Part shown: piece by piece, positions 8,201 to 16,558 of the stretch
Numbering within the stretch: position 1 is the stretch's first letter
Layout of the letters: each line of letters starts with the position of its first letter
Assembly: GCF_001427635.1 (NCBI RefSeq)
Contig: NZ_LMHA01000002.1
Coordinates: 682,001 to 746,000, forward strand
DNA from: Pseudoxanthomonas sp. Root65
GTDB taxonomy: Bacteria > Pseudomonadota > Gammaproteobacteria > Xanthomonadales > Xanthomonadaceae
DNA: 64,000 nt
Direction: 5' to 3'
Made by a program: the position numbers and the translations under genes
Notes under the pieces: model-generated
The model's input: only the letters and a program-made list of their open reading frames with translations
What the model was told of the DNA's origin: nothing
Database searches by the model: none

Positions 8201-9955
8201 TCAGGGCGCCCTATCCACCCGCAGCACCGGATACAGCTGGTAACGCTCGTCCCACGAGGGATGCTTGCGGTAAAAGAACGCCAGCCGCGCGCCAGGATCC
8301 GCCGCGAAGGCCTTGTCATCGCGCAGCTTGCGCTCGAACTCGGCCTTCACTGCCGGGTCCTGCAGCATCTCGCGCGCCACCGTCTCGGCCACGTAATCTT
8401 CCATGTACTCCTTGCGCTCGAAGGCGTTGTTGAAACGCCCCCACGCCAGCAGCGAATCCGGTGCCTGCGGTTCCAGCAACGCCATCACCAGGCGCGATTT
8501 TGCTTGTGCGATCGGCACGAACAGCGAGCCGGTCGGCACGCCGCGCGTCTCGCGCTGCCAGTCGCCTTCCACCGTCAGGCGCTGGTGGGTCTCCACCGGG
8601 CCGGCGCCGAAGCTGGCCTTGCGTGCACGGAAGACATCGGCGTCGCCCTGCCAGGGTTTGCCCAGCAGGCGGTACTCCACGCCGTGCGTCTTCAGCACGG
8701 CGGCCACCCACGACGCTTCGGCAGCAGGCACCAGGTAGCCGGCGCCCGGTGCCTCGACGACGATGCCGGGACGAATGTCGTCCTTCAGCGGCACCTTCCA
8801 GATCTGCGGCGTGGTTTCGTCGTAGCGCGTCATCGGTGCGCCGGACACCTCCGACATCGTGCGCGTGTAGGCGTAACCGCGGAAGTCGACGGTACGCGCG
8901 GTGGGCGCGGCGATGTAGGTCAGCGGTTCCGCTCGACCGCCGGGCGATGCAGCCGCAATATCAGCCTGTTTCGCCGCTGCCTGCCACGACACGCCCTCGC
9001 GCGCGACATGCTCCAGCACCGACACCACGGTGTTGCCGGTGATGCGCACCCGCACCGGGTATGTCTTCCACGAGTGCGTTTCCACCAGCATGGCGATGCG
9101 GTTGCGCAGCAGGTAGTAGCCATGCGAGAAGCGAGGCGGCGGCACGCTGTCCTCGAAGCCCGAGGTCGGATCATCGTTCACGACGAACGACGGGTAATAG
9201 GGCAGGGGCAGCGATCCCTGTTTCGCCAGGTCATCGATCACGCCGGTGCGCAACGCCAGGCCAGCCTCGCGCAGGCCGGCGTCGCCGGCATGCACGGGCT
9301 CGACTTGGATCGAGATGTCGTGCTCGAACTGCGCGCCATTGGTAGCGTGCAAGTCCACGGTCACCAGTGGATCCCAGCGCTGCACCAGGTGCAGCATCGC
9401 CTGCATCTCGGGCGTGTCGGCCTTCAGGTAGTCGCGGTTGAGGTTGTAGTTCTGCGCGGTGGTGCGCCAGCCCATTTCCTTCGGGCCACGCTGGTTGGGG
9501 CGGTTCCACGCGCCGAAGCGTTCGTGGCCGTCCACGTTGAACACCGGCACGAACACCCACACAAGCTTGTCCAGCGCACCCGTGGCGGCCTTCCCGTCCA
9601 GCACCTCGCGCAGGGCGAGAAAGCCCGCGTCCTTGCCATCGATCTCGCCGGCGTGGATGCCGCCCTGGACCAGCACCACCGGCAACCCGCGCCGCTGTGC
9701 CTGTTCCGGTGTCAGCGCGCCGCTGGTGGAGGCGATGAGTGCCTTCATCGGGCGTCCTTCCGGGCTGGTGCCGAAGGTGATGCAGCGGACCGACGTCGGA
9801 TAGCGGCGCGCGAAGGCATCGCACAGCGCAGTGACTTCTTCGTAACGCCCGGTCTCGATGAAGCCGGAGCGTTCGGCCACGGTCGTCAGCGGGGTCTGGG
9901 CGTTCGCAAGGGGTGCCAAGGCCAGCAGCAGGGTGGCGAAGAGCGGTCGCAGCAT
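8201..9955 (-). CDS. Secreted M14-family zinc carboxypeptidase
   Basis: The 584-residue product has a signal peptide ending near ANAQT (residues 18-22). Its M14 zinc site consists of HAGE in GGIHAGEIDGKDAG and the later ligand His in TVDLHAT, with substrate-binding NYNLNRDY between them. A conserved VETHSWK probably supplies the catalytic region. The C-terminal 200 residues are an extra domain typical of the long xanthomonad M14 proteins. It likely trims peptides in the periplasm or outside the cell. The ATG at 9955 was preferred to the upstream in-frame ATGs because AGGA precedes it and the signal peptide then begins properly. Confidence 0.87.
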   Translation of the reverse strand: MLRPLFATLLLALAPLANAQTPLTTVAERSGFIETGRYEEVTALCDAFARRYPTSVRCITFGTSPEGRPMKALIASTSGALTPEQAQRRGLPVVLVQGGIHAGEIDGKDAGFLALREVLDGKAATGALDKLVWVFVPVFNVDGHERFGAWNRPNQRGPKEMGWRTTAQNYNLNRDYLKADTPEMQAMLHLVQRWDPLVTVDLHATNGAQFEHDISIQVEPVHAGDAGLREAGLALRTGVIDDLAKQGSLPLPYYPSFVVNDDPTSGFEDSVPPPRFSHGYYLLRNRIAMLVETHSWKTYPVRVRITGNTVVSVLEHVAREGVSWQAAAKQADIAAASPGGRAEPLTYIAAPTARTVDFRGYAYTRTMSEVSGAPMTRYDETTPQIWKVPLKDDIRPGIVVEAPGAGYLVPAAEASWVAAVLKTHGVEYRLLGKPWQGDADVFRARKASFGAGPVETHQRLTVEGDWQRETRGVPTGSLFVPIAQAKSRLVMALLEPQAPDSLLAWGRFNNAFERKEYMEDYVAETVAREMLQDPAVKAEFERKLRDDKAFAADPGARLAFFYRKHPSWDERYQLYPVLRVDRAP

Positions 9956-10103
9956 CGGGAATTCCTGAACAGGGCAGGGGCGCATGATGCCGCGCAATCG
10001 CGGTCAGTCCCAGCCCCTGATCGCCTCTCGGTGACGGCGCGGCGGTTCGACCCTGCGCGGGCGGATACGTTACCCTTCCGGGACTTTTTCACCGGAAGAT
10101 CGG

Positions 10104-11720
10104 ATGAGCACGACCGCAGAAGCCAGCCAGGGCCGCATGCCCCGCCAGATCCCTTACATCATCGGCAACGAGGCCTGCGAGCGTTTCAGCTTCTACGGGA
10201 TGCGCAATATCCTCGTGCCGTTCCTGATCAGCTCGGTGCTGCTGGCGTACCTGCCTGATGAAGCGTCGCGGAATGGTGCGGCGAAGGACATCTTCCACAG
10301 CTTCGTCATCGGTGTGTACTTCTTCCCGTTACTGGGGGGCTGGCTGTCGGACCGCTACTTCGGCAAGTACAACACCGTCCTCTGGTTCTCGCTGATCTAC
10401 TGCGCCGGCCACGCGTGCCTGGCGTTGTTCGAGAGCAACGCGACCGGCTTCTATACCGGTCTGTTCCTGATCGCCCTGGGGTCGGGCGGCATCAAGCCGC
10501 TGGTGGTGACGTTCTGTGGCGACCAGTTCGACCAGACCAACAAGAGCAAGGCGAAGATCGTCTTCGACGCCTTCTACTGGATCATCAATTTCGGTTCGTT
10601 CTTCGCTTCGCTGCTGATGCCGCTGGTGTTGAACAGCTGGGGTCCGGCGTGGGCGTTCGGCATTCCCGGCATCCTGATGTTCATCGCCACGCTGATCTTC
10701 TGGGCGGGACGTCACAAGTACGTCAATGTGCCGCCGTCGCGCGGCGAGGATCCGGATTCGTTCCTCAACATCGTGCGCAGTGCGTTGCTGGTCAAGGGAT
10801 TCGGCGCGGGCACGCTGGTCGCCGCCATCGGCATGGCCGCTGCCGTCACGATGCTGGCGCTGTGGGCGCTGAAGTTCGCAGGCGTCACGATCTGGCCCGA
10901 AGCGTGGGGATTCGTGATCACCGCGTGCCTCGCGTTGGGCGCGATCATCGCCGGTATCGGCCTGGGTGCCTCGCTGCAACTGGAGCGCGCGCGCGGCCTG
11001 CACCCGGATGTCGCCATCGAGGGCGTGCGGTCGGTGCTGCGCATCCTCATCGTGTTCGCGCTGGTCACGCCGTTCTGGTCGCTGTTCGACCAGAAGGCTT
11101 CCACCTGGGTCATCCAGGGCAAGGACATGGTGATCCCGCACGACGCATGGTGGTGGCCCAGCCGGCTGGTCAAGGACGCCACGCAGATGCAGGCACTGAA
11201 CCCGCTGATGGTCATGCTGCTGATCCCGTTCAACAATCTCGTGCTTTACCCGGCGCTGCGGAAGATGGGCTTCAACGTCACCGCCTTGCGCCGGATGGGC
11301 TGGGGCATCGCGATCTCCGCGCTGTCGTGGATCGTCGCCGGCATGCTGCAGCTGCAGATGGACGAGGGCGAGCAGGTCTCGCTGGCCTGGCAGACGCTGC
11401 CATACCTGCTGCTGACCTTCGGCGAAGTGCTGGTATCGGCGACGGCGCTTGAGTTCGCCTACAGCCAGGCACCGATGGCGATGAAGGGTGTGATCATGGC
11501 GTTCTGGTACCTGACCAGCACCTTCGGCGGCCTGTGGGTGCTGTTGACCAATGCCAGCGTCCGCGATCCGGCGGTGATCGGCTGGATCCAGGCGCAGGGC
11601 TGGACGGAGAACGCGTTCCTGATGTTCTTCTTCGCCGGCTTTGCGTTTGTCGCGGCGCTCGCGTTCGCGCTGTACGCACGCACGTACCCGATGCAGGACA
11701 ACTACCGCGCTGCGGCCTGA
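10104..11720 (+). CDS. POT/PTR2-family proton-dependent oligopeptide transporter
   Basis: This 538-residue major-facilitator protein has the POT signature E-x-x-E-R-F (NEACERFSFYGMR, residues 21-33), used in proton coupling. It also has the family stretches ALGSGGIKPLVVTFCGDQF and FYWIINFGSF in the N-terminal bundle, and FxxxEVLVSATALEFAYSQAP in the C-terminal bundle. Such proteins import di- and tripeptides with protons. The gene is divergent from the secreted carboxypeptidase, which would generate short peptides. A shared role in peptide nutrition is an inference from this layout. Confidence 0.92.
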   Translation: MSTTAEASQGRMPRQIPYIIGNEACERFSFYGMRNILVPFLISSVLLAYLPDEASRNGAAKDIFHSFVIGVYFFPLLGGWLSDRYFGKYNTVLWFSLIYCAGHACLALFESNATGFYTGLFLIALGSGGIKPLVVTFCGDQFDQTNKSKAKIVFDAFYWIINFGSFFASLLMPLVLNSWGPAWAFGIPGILMFIATLIFWAGRHKYVNVPPSRGEDPDSFLNIVRSALLVKGFGAGTLVAAIGMAAAVTMLALWALKFAGVTIWPEAWGFVITACLALGAIIAGIGLGASLQLERARGLHPDVAIEGVRSVLRILIVFALVTPFWSLFDQKASTWVIQGKDMVIPHDAWWWPSRLVKDATQMQALNPLMVMLLIPFNNLVLYPALRKMGFNVTALRRMGWGIAISALSWIVAGMLQLQMDEGEQVSLAWQTLPYLLLTFGEVLVSATALEFAYSQAPMAMKGVIMAFWYLTSTFGGLWVLLTNASVRDPAVIGWIQAQGWTENAFLMFFFAGFAFVAALAFALYARTYPMQDNYRAAA

Positions 11721-11729
11721 GGACGAAGG

Positions 11730-12344
11730 ATGGACGCTCCCATCACCCTGCTACTGATCGCGGCCACCTGCGTGGTCAGCCTGATCGCATTGCGGACGCC
11801 GTCGCTGCTGATGCGGCTGATCCTGTGGCCGCCGGCGATCGACCGCCATCGCCAGTACGACCGGCTGGTCGCCTACGGTTTCATCCATGCCGACATCTGG
11901 CACCTGTTCTTCAACATGTTCACGCTGTTCTTCTTCGGTCGCCAGATCGAAGCCTGGATGGCGGCGCAGCACGGGCCGTGGGTGTTCCCGCTGTTCTACT
12001 TCTCGGCGCTGGTGGTCTCGATCCTGCCGACCTACCTGAAGCACCAGAAGGACCCCAACTACCGCAGCCTGGGCGCGTCCGGCGCGGTGTCGGCGGTGCT
12101 GTTCGCCTTCATCATGCTGGCGCCCTGGGCCACGATCGGCGTGTTTTTCATCCCGATGCCGGCCATCGTGTTCGCCGTGCTGTACATCGCTTACAGCATC
12201 TGGATGGACAAGCGCGGTGGCGACAACATCAACCATGGCGCCCACCTGGCCGGTGCGGCCTATGGCGTGCTGTTTCTGGTGGTGATGGACACCGGCGTGG
12301 TGGGACACTTCCTGCAGGAACTGTCGCGCCCCAGCTTCGGTTAA
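11730..12344 (+). CDS. Rhomboid-family intramembrane serine protease
   Basis: The 204-residue protein has about six hydrophobic segments. The catalytic dyad is visible: Ser117 in GASG and His172 in NHGAHLAG, with the conserved HxxxN of TM2 (HLFFN) also present. Rhomboids cut single-pass membrane proteins within the bilayer. The extra soluble stretch around LPTYLKHQKDPNYRS (about 100-113) separates two segments. It starts 10 bp after the peptide transporter gene and is probably cotranscribed. No substrate is suggested by context. Confidence 0.9.
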   Translation: MDAPITLLLIAATCVVSLIALRTPSLLMRLILWPPAIDRHRQYDRLVAYGFIHADIWHLFFNMFTLFFFGRQIEAWMAAQHGPWVFPLFYFSALVVSILPTYLKHQKDPNYRSLGASGAVSAVLFAFIMLAPWATIGVFFIPMPAIVFAVLYIAYSIWMDKRGGDNINHGAHLAGAAYGVLFLVVMDTGVVGHFLQELSRPSFG

Positions 12345-12361
12345 GCCGCCATTGCGGCTTT
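12343..12361 (+). terminator. Hairpin terminator overlapping the rhomboid stop codon
   Basis: AAGCCGC-CATT-GCGGCTT starts within the TAA stop and is followed by TGCTC. The stem is short and the U-tract weak, so termination may be partial. Confidence 0.5.
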
Positions 12362-12424
12362 GCTCACCTGCATTGAAGGTGGGCCATGCTATCCCGGTGT
12401 TGTGTCCCACCCGTGGAGAAACGC

Positions 12425-13126
12425 ATGGCGACCCGGAAGACAGCAGCGAGCAAGAGCGTCAGCAAGACGGCCAGGAAAACGGCAGCCGGTAAGACGGCGG
12501 CACGCAAGGCAGTGAAGAAGGTTGCGACGAAGAAGGTCGCCGCCAAGAAAACCACCGCGAAGAAAGCCGCACCCGCAAAAGCTGCCGCCAAGAAAGTCGC
12601 CCGCCAGTCCGGTGCGACACGCAAGACAGCCACCAAGGTGGCGAAGAAGACCGCGACGCGCAAGGTCGCCAAGCAGACGACGCGGAAGGTGGCCGCGAAG
12701 AAGACGGCGAAGACCGCCACCAAGAAGATCGCGCGCAAGGTAGCGAAGAAGCCGGCACCTCAGCGTCCGGCCAAACGTGCGACGACGAAGACGACCACCG
12801 GCACGCGGCAAGCCCCCGCAGCCAAGGCGTCAGCGAAGAAGGTCGCGCGCAAGCGCACGCCGAAGAAGATCACACCCGCCCAGGCGCTGGCCAACGCACG
12901 CAGCCTGCTCGAACAGAAACTGGAACACGATCGCCAGCCTGCACCGTGGCAGCATCTGGATCAGGAGACTCATGGCGCCACGCCGGAAGCGGGATTCGCC
13001 TCCGCCGAAGCCGCCGGCAAGGCGCACGAGCTGCATGCGGCGGAAAGCCGGATGAAGGCGATCCAGGGCAGCGCCGGCACGCAGGATCGGCGCAATCAGG
13101 GCAAACGCGATCACCGTGGCGAGTAG
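12425..13126 (+). CDS. Histone H1-like lysine/alanine-rich protein
   Basis: The 233-residue product is highly basic. Residues 1-160 or so are irregular repeats of Lys, Ala, Thr, Arg and Val (KKVAAKKTTAKKAAPAKAA-like), as in eukaryotic H1 tails, chlamydial HctB and the Pseudomonas AlgP family. The last 75 residues (from KKITPAQAL) are not repetitive and predict as helical. It probably binds DNA or RNA without sequence specificity. GGAG lies 6 nt before the ATG at 12425, which is preferred to an in-frame ATG at 12386 that would add a non-basic Cys-containing extension. Repeat number is likely to vary between strains. Confidence 0.8.
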   Translation: MATRKTAASKSVSKTARKTAAGKTAARKAVKKVATKKVAAKKTTAKKAAPAKAAAKKVARQSGATRKTATKVAKKTATRKVAKQTTRKVAAKKTAKTATKKIARKVAKKPAPQRPAKRATTKTTTGTRQAPAAKASAKKVARKRTPKKITPAQALANARSLLEQKLEHDRQPAPWQHLDQETHGATPEAGFASAEAAGKAHELHAAESRMKAIQGSAGTQDRRNQGKRDHRGE

Positions 13127-13165
13127 CGCCACGTTCATGTCGAGGAAGAAGGGAGGATCGTTCTG

Positions 13166-13184
13166 CCTGCATCGTCGATGCAGG
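13166..13184. terminator. Hairpin between convergent genes
   Basis: CCTGCATC-GTC-GATGCAGG is a perfect 8-bp stem 40 bp after the histone-like gene. There is no T-tract on either side, so it may be a weak terminator or part of the structured element that follows. Confidence 0.4.
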
Positions 13185-13194
13185 TGGGACGGGA

Positions 13195-13244
13195 CTCCGG
13201 CGCGGCAGTCACACCCGAAGGTGGACCCCTGCGCCGCGCCGGAG
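13195..13244. other. Nested inverted repeat, possible structured RNA or cruciform
   Basis: Perfect 12-bp arms (CTCCGGCGCGGC at 13195-13206 and its complement at 13233-13244) enclose a 26-nt loop. The loop holds a second small stem, CACC-CGAA-GGTG. It lies between the convergent histone-like gene and the small gene ending at 13268. I cannot match it to a known RNA family. Confidence 0.6.
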
Positions 13245-13267
13245 CACCCGGTGGAAGAAGTGCGGTA

Positions 13268-13471
13268 TCAGTCCATCAACGAGTGCACGGCGTGCACGCC
13301 GGCGTTCTCGCTGCCGGAATAGGTCGACATCAGGCGCTCGTACACCGCGTTGTTGAGTTTCTCGAACTCCCACGCATCGGTGTGGCCGGTGACGGTCAGC
13401 TGGTAAAGGCCCTCCAGCAGGGTGAAGTCGCTGGCGTTGGAGACATCGGGCAGTGCGTCGATCAGGCTCAT
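13268..13471 (-). CDS. Small hypothetical protein (67 aa)
   Basis: Unrecognised. The ATG at 13471 has GGAG 8-9 nt upstream and the translation is acidic and well-behaved (MSLIDALPDVSNASDF ... TVTGHTDAWEFEKLNNAVYERLM), with no signal peptide or membrane segment. Codon third positions are GC-rich like the neighbours, which supports coding. It stands alone between two plus-strand genes. No function can be proposed. Confidence 0.6.
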   Translation of the reverse strand: MSLIDALPDVSNASDFTLLEGLYQLTVTGHTDAWEFEKLNNAVYERLMSTYSGSENAGVHAVHSLMD

Positions 13472-13640
13472 GGCGGAACTCCGAGATGCAGGTCTTTGTG
13501 CCATGTCACGCAGCAATCGTGCCAACTATGGAAGTGCGATATCGGTCACGCTCCCGCAGCGGTCCCTTTCTTTCACAAGCATGAATGTGACGCGCTGCGT
13601 CCAGTTGTGCCACAGGGACAGGCGGGCATTGAGTCACACT

Positions 13641-13657
13641 GTAGGGGTGTCCCCTAC
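13641..13657 (+). promoter_or_regulatory. Short perfect hairpin or operator before the acetyltransferase gene
   Basis: GTAGGGG-TGT-CCCCTAC is a perfect 7-bp inverted repeat 13 nt before the ATG at 13670, immediately before its GGAG ribosome-binding site. It could act as an operator or as an mRNA hairpin affecting initiation. Confidence 0.4.
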
Positions 13658-13669
13658 CACGGAGCTGCC

Positions 13670-13969
13670 ATGACCGCCGACTCGCCCACGCCCGACCTCC
13701 ATCACGACCCGGACGCCCACCGCTTCTCCCTCCGCCTGGACGGCCACGAGGCCGAGCTCCTGTACTCGCTGCGGGACGGGCGCATGGTCATCGACCATAC
13801 CGGCGTGCCCGAGGCCATCGGGGGGCGCGGTATCGCCGCCACGCTGGTGAAGGCGGCGCTGGACCACGCGCGCCGCCAGGGCTGGCACGTGGTGCCGGCG
13901 TGTTCCTACTCGGCGGCGTACGTCCAACGGCATCCCGAGTACGCCGATCTGGTCGACGCACGATCGTGA
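13670..13969 (+). CDS. YjdJ-type small GNAT N-acetyltransferase
   Basis: The 99-residue protein is a compact GNAT fold of the YjdJ/At1g77540 type. It has H-x-G-V-P-x-x-x-G-G-R-G-I-A near residues 45-58 (acetyl-CoA pyrophosphate loop) and CSYSAAYVQRHPEYADL at the end, with the conserved Cys and H-P-E. Family members are small acyltransferases of unknown substrate. GGAG at 13661 fixes the start; longer in-frame alternatives upstream would translate non-coding sequence. The gene appears monocistronic. Confidence 0.85.
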   Translation: MTADSPTPDLHHDPDAHRFSLRLDGHEAELLYSLRDGRMVIDHTGVPEAIGGRGIAATLVKAALDHARRQGWHVVPACSYSAAYVQRHPEYADLVDARS

Positions 13970-13992
13970 TGGAGGTGGCGGGTACGGCAGCC

Positions 13993-14022
13993 TAGAATGA
14001 CGCCCCTCACACGCGGAAGGAG
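13993..14022 (+). promoter_or_regulatory. -10 box and Shine-Dalgarno of the DUF3298 lipoprotein gene
   Basis: TAGAAT at 13993-13998 is a good -10 box and GGAAGGAG at 14015-14022 a strong ribosome-binding site, 7 nt before GTG at 14030. Because the -10 box overlaps the in-frame ATG at 13997, the GTG is the likely start. Confidence 0.55.
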
Positions 14023-14029
14023 CCCGTAC

Positions 14030-14875
14030 GTGTCATCCCCCCTCACTACCCGCAACCCGATCCGTGGCATCGGCTTGGTCCTGATGGCGACGCTGGCGCT
14101 GTCCGCCTGCAAGCGCGAGTCCGCCCCGCCGCCGACCGCCGCCGAGCCGCAGCTGCCCGCGGTCGCGCCTGCAGATGCGCCGGTGGCGCCGCCCGAGCTG
14201 AAGGATGTCATCGAGTCCACCGACCGCTATGTCGTGGGTATCAGCTATCCGGCGACGGTCAACCGCCATCCCGGCCTGGCGCGGACACTGGCGGCCTATA
14301 CCGACGCCCAGCGCGCCGAGCTGATGGAGGCCGTCGAGGCGTTCGGCAATGACAAGCCGTCGGCCCCCTACGAGTTGTCGCTGGCCTTCGAACAGGTGGT
14401 GGATACACCGAACATCGTGGCGGTGGCGGCCGATGGCAGCCGCTACACCGGCGGCGCGCATGGCCAGCCGCTCATCGCGCGCTTCGTCTGGTTGCCGAAG
14501 CAGGACGCCCGCCTGACCGCCGCCGCCCTTGTTCCTGGCGCGAAAGGCTGGCAGGCCATCAGCGACTACGTGCGCGAACAGCTGCACACCGCCGTGGTGA
14601 CCCGCGCGGACGAGGACGAGCTGGCGCCGACCGACCGCGCGGCGCTGATCAAGAGCACCTTCCGGATGATCGACGAAGGCACGGAGCCGGACGCCGGCAA
14701 CTTCAGCGAGTTCATCCCGGTGCTCGACGCGGCAGGCCGCATCACCGCGTTGCGCTTCGTGTTCCCGCCCTACCAGGTGGGTCCGTATGCCGATGGCACG
14801 CAGACGGTCGACGTGCCCTCGGCGCTGCTGCTGCCGCACGTCGCCCCGGCGTACGCGGAGCTGTTCGCCCGCTGA
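14030..14875 (+). CDS. DUF3298/RsiV-like lipoprotein
   Basis: The 281-residue product has an N-terminal hydrophobic stretch ending LALSAC, a lipobox, followed by a Pro/Ala-rich linker. Residues of about 75 onwards resemble the DUF4163-DUF3298 pair (PdaC/RsiV-like), including YTGGAHGQP and the C-terminal FxxPYQVGPYADGTQTVDVP. In Bacillus this module occurs in peptidoglycan deacetylase PdaC and the lysozyme-sensing anti-sigma factor RsiV; a wall-related role here is only a guess. Start chosen at GTG 14030. It ends 5 bp before cfa, so the two are likely cotranscribed. Confidence 0.78.
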   Translation: MSSPLTTRNPIRGIGLVLMATLALSACKRESAPPPTAAEPQLPAVAPADAPVAPPELKDVIESTDRYVVGISYPATVNRHPGLARTLAAYTDAQRAELMEAVEAFGNDKPSAPYELSLAFEQVVDTPNIVAVAADGSRYTGGAHGQPLIARFVWLPKQDARLTAAALVPGAKGWQAISDYVREQLHTAVVTRADEDELAPTDRAALIKSTFRMIDEGTEPDAGNFSEFIPVLDAAGRITALRFVFPPYQVGPYADGTQTVDVPSALLLPHVAPAYAELFAR

Positions 14876-14880
14876 CCGCC

Positions 14881-15999
14881 ATGCCGCATGCCCGCTTCGA
14901 GCGCAGGATTGCAGCCCTGTTGGCCGAAGCGGATGTGCGGGTCGGTGGCGAACGGCCTTGGGACCTCCAGGTCCACGATCCGCGCTTCCACGCGCGCGTC
15001 TTGGGGCAGGGATCGCTGGGCCTGGGAGAAAGCTACATGGACGGGTGGTGGGACGCCGCCTCGCTCGACGGCCTGCTGTACCGCCTGCTGGCGGCGCGCC
15101 TGGACGAGCGGGTGCCGCGCGCCGGCGAGATCTTCGATGCACTGCGGGCCCGCCTGACCAACCTCCAGTCGCCGCGCCGCAGTGGCGAAGTGGGGCGACG
15201 CCACTACGATCTCGGCAACGATCTCTACGCCGCCATGCTGGGCCGTCGCCTGGTCTACAGCTGCGGCTACTGGCGCCATGCCGACACCCTCGACGCTGCG
15301 CAGGAAGCCAAGCTCGACCTGGTCTGCCGCAAGCTCCGCTTGCGGCCCGGCATGCGGGTGCTCGACGTAGGCTGCGGATGGGGCGAAGCGCTGACGTTCG
15401 CGGCCGAGCGGTATGGCGTGGAAGGCGTCGGGGTTACCATCTCGGGCGAGCAGGCCGAGTACGCGCGCCGCTTGTGCGCCGGATTGCCGGTGGAGATCCG
15501 CCTGCAGGACTACCGCGCGCTGGACGAGCCGTTCGATGCGGTGTTTTCGCTCGGCATGTTCGAGCATGTCGGCGTGAAGAACTACGCCGCGTACTTCGAC
15601 GTGGTGCGGCGCTGCCTGCCGGCGGACGGCCTGTTCCTGCTGCATACCATTGGCGGCAGCCGCTCGGTGGACCGCACCGATCCGTGGATCGCGCGCTACA
15701 TCTTCCCCAACTCCATGCTGCCCTCGGCGGCCCAGATCACGCACGCGGCCGAGGGCCGGTTCGTGCTGGAGGACTGGCACAACTTCGGCGCCGACTACGA
15801 CCTGACCCTGCAGGCATGGCGCGACAATATCGAAGCCGCGTGGGATGCGCTGGCTCCGCGTTACGACCAGCGCTTCCGCCGGATGTGGCGGTTTTACCTT
15901 GCGGCGTCGATGGCCACCTTCCGCAGTCGCCGTTCGCACCTGTGGCAACTGGTGCTGTCGCCGCGCGGCGTACCGGGCGGCTACGTCGCACCGCGCTGA
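14881..15999 (+). CDS. cfa: Cyclopropane-fatty-acyl-phospholipid synthase
   Basis: The 372-residue protein has the CFA synthase N-terminal domain (GLGESYMDGWWD) and a SAM-dependent methyltransferase domain with VLDVGCGWGEAL at about residues 160-171. Family motifs include HYDLGNDLY, LVYSCGYW and FSLGMFEHVGVKNY. It adds a methylene group from SAM to unsaturated acyl chains of membrane lipids, usually in stationary phase or acid stress. Length is close to E. coli Cfa (382). It follows the DUF3298 lipoprotein gene by 5 bp and is closed by a hairpin terminator. Confidence 0.94.
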   Translation: MPHARFERRIAALLAEADVRVGGERPWDLQVHDPRFHARVLGQGSLGLGESYMDGWWDAASLDGLLYRLLAARLDERVPRAGEIFDALRARLTNLQSPRRSGEVGRRHYDLGNDLYAAMLGRRLVYSCGYWRHADTLDAAQEAKLDLVCRKLRLRPGMRVLDVGCGWGEALTFAAERYGVEGVGVTISGEQAEYARRLCAGLPVEIRLQDYRALDEPFDAVFSLGMFEHVGVKNYAAYFDVVRRCLPADGLFLLHTIGGSRSVDRTDPWIARYIFPNSMLPSAAQITHAAEGRFVLEDWHNFGADYDLTLQAWRDNIEAAWDALAPRYDQRFRRMWRFYLAASMATFRSRRSHLWQLVLSPRGVPGGYVAPR

Positions 16000-16015
16000 A
16001 CGGGCACTCAAACGA

Positions 16016-16041
16016 AAAGAGCAGGCCGCAGCCTGCTCTTT
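16016..16041. terminator. Bidirectional terminator between cfa and the pilH-like gene
   Basis: AAAGAGCAGG and CCTGCTCTTT form a perfect 10-bp stem with a 6-nt loop between two convergent genes. The A/T-rich outer ends give a U-run in both directions. Confidence 0.85.
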
Positions 16042-16063
16042 CCCGATCCATCGATGTCGCGCG

Positions 16064-16456
16064 TCAGGCCGACGGAGCGGAAGGCAGTTCGCGCGCGTTG
16101 AAGATGCGCTCGATCACTTCGGCCAGCTCATCCTCGGAGAACGGTTTGGTCAGGTAGGCCTTGGCGCCCTGGCGCAGGCCCCACATGCGGTCGGTGTCCT
16201 GGTCCTTAGTGGTCACCAGGATGACCGGGATGTGCTTGGTGGTGGCCTCGCGGCTCAGCGTGCGGGTGGCCTGGAACCCGTTGAGGTTCGGCATCACCAC
16301 ATCCATCAGCACCATGTCGGGCAGCTCGCGCTTGGCGACTTCCACGCCCGCTGCGCCGTCCTCGGCGGTGATGGATTCGTGCCCCAGTTTCTCGACGATG
16401 CGCTGGATGCCCAGCAGCTGCGACGGCGAATCGTCGACGATCAGAATCTTTGCCAT
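16064..16456 (-). CDS. pilH: Twitching-motility response regulator PilH-like
   Basis: The 130-residue protein is a single receiver domain without an output domain. It has Asp8/Asp9, phosphoacceptor Asp52 (VLMDVVMP), the switch Thr in VTTKD and the invariant Lys in YLTKPF. The sequence (SQLLGIQRIVEKLGHESITAEDG, TRTLSREATTKHIPVILVTTKDQDTDRMWGLRQGA) is closest to PilH of the Chp/Pil chemosensory system controlling type IV pili. The rest of that cluster is not in the window, as is common in xanthomonads. CheY-like proteins of other systems remain possible. Confidence 0.78.
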   Translation of the reverse strand: MAKILIVDDSPSQLLGIQRIVEKLGHESITAEDGAAGVEVAKRELPDMVLMDVVMPNLNGFQATRTLSREATTKHIPVILVTTKDQDTDRMWGLRQGAKAYLTKPFSEDELAEVIERIFNARELPSAPSA

Positions 16457-16483
16457 GGATATCCCCAGTGTTCCCCGCCGTCG

Positions 16484-16511
16484 ATTTTAGACCTTGTCGG
16501 TGACAACACAA
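16484..16511 (-). promoter_or_regulatory. Probable promoter of the pilH-like gene
   Basis: On the minus strand TTGTGT (16506-16511) and TAAAAT (16484-16489) are 16 bp apart and lie 28 bp before the ATG. The spacer contains a small inverted repeat, TTGTC-ACC-GACAA. Confidence 0.45.
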
Positions 16512-16558
16512 TGGGCTGGGAGGCCAACGGACGACGCCCGTCGCGCCGCCTGTGCCGT

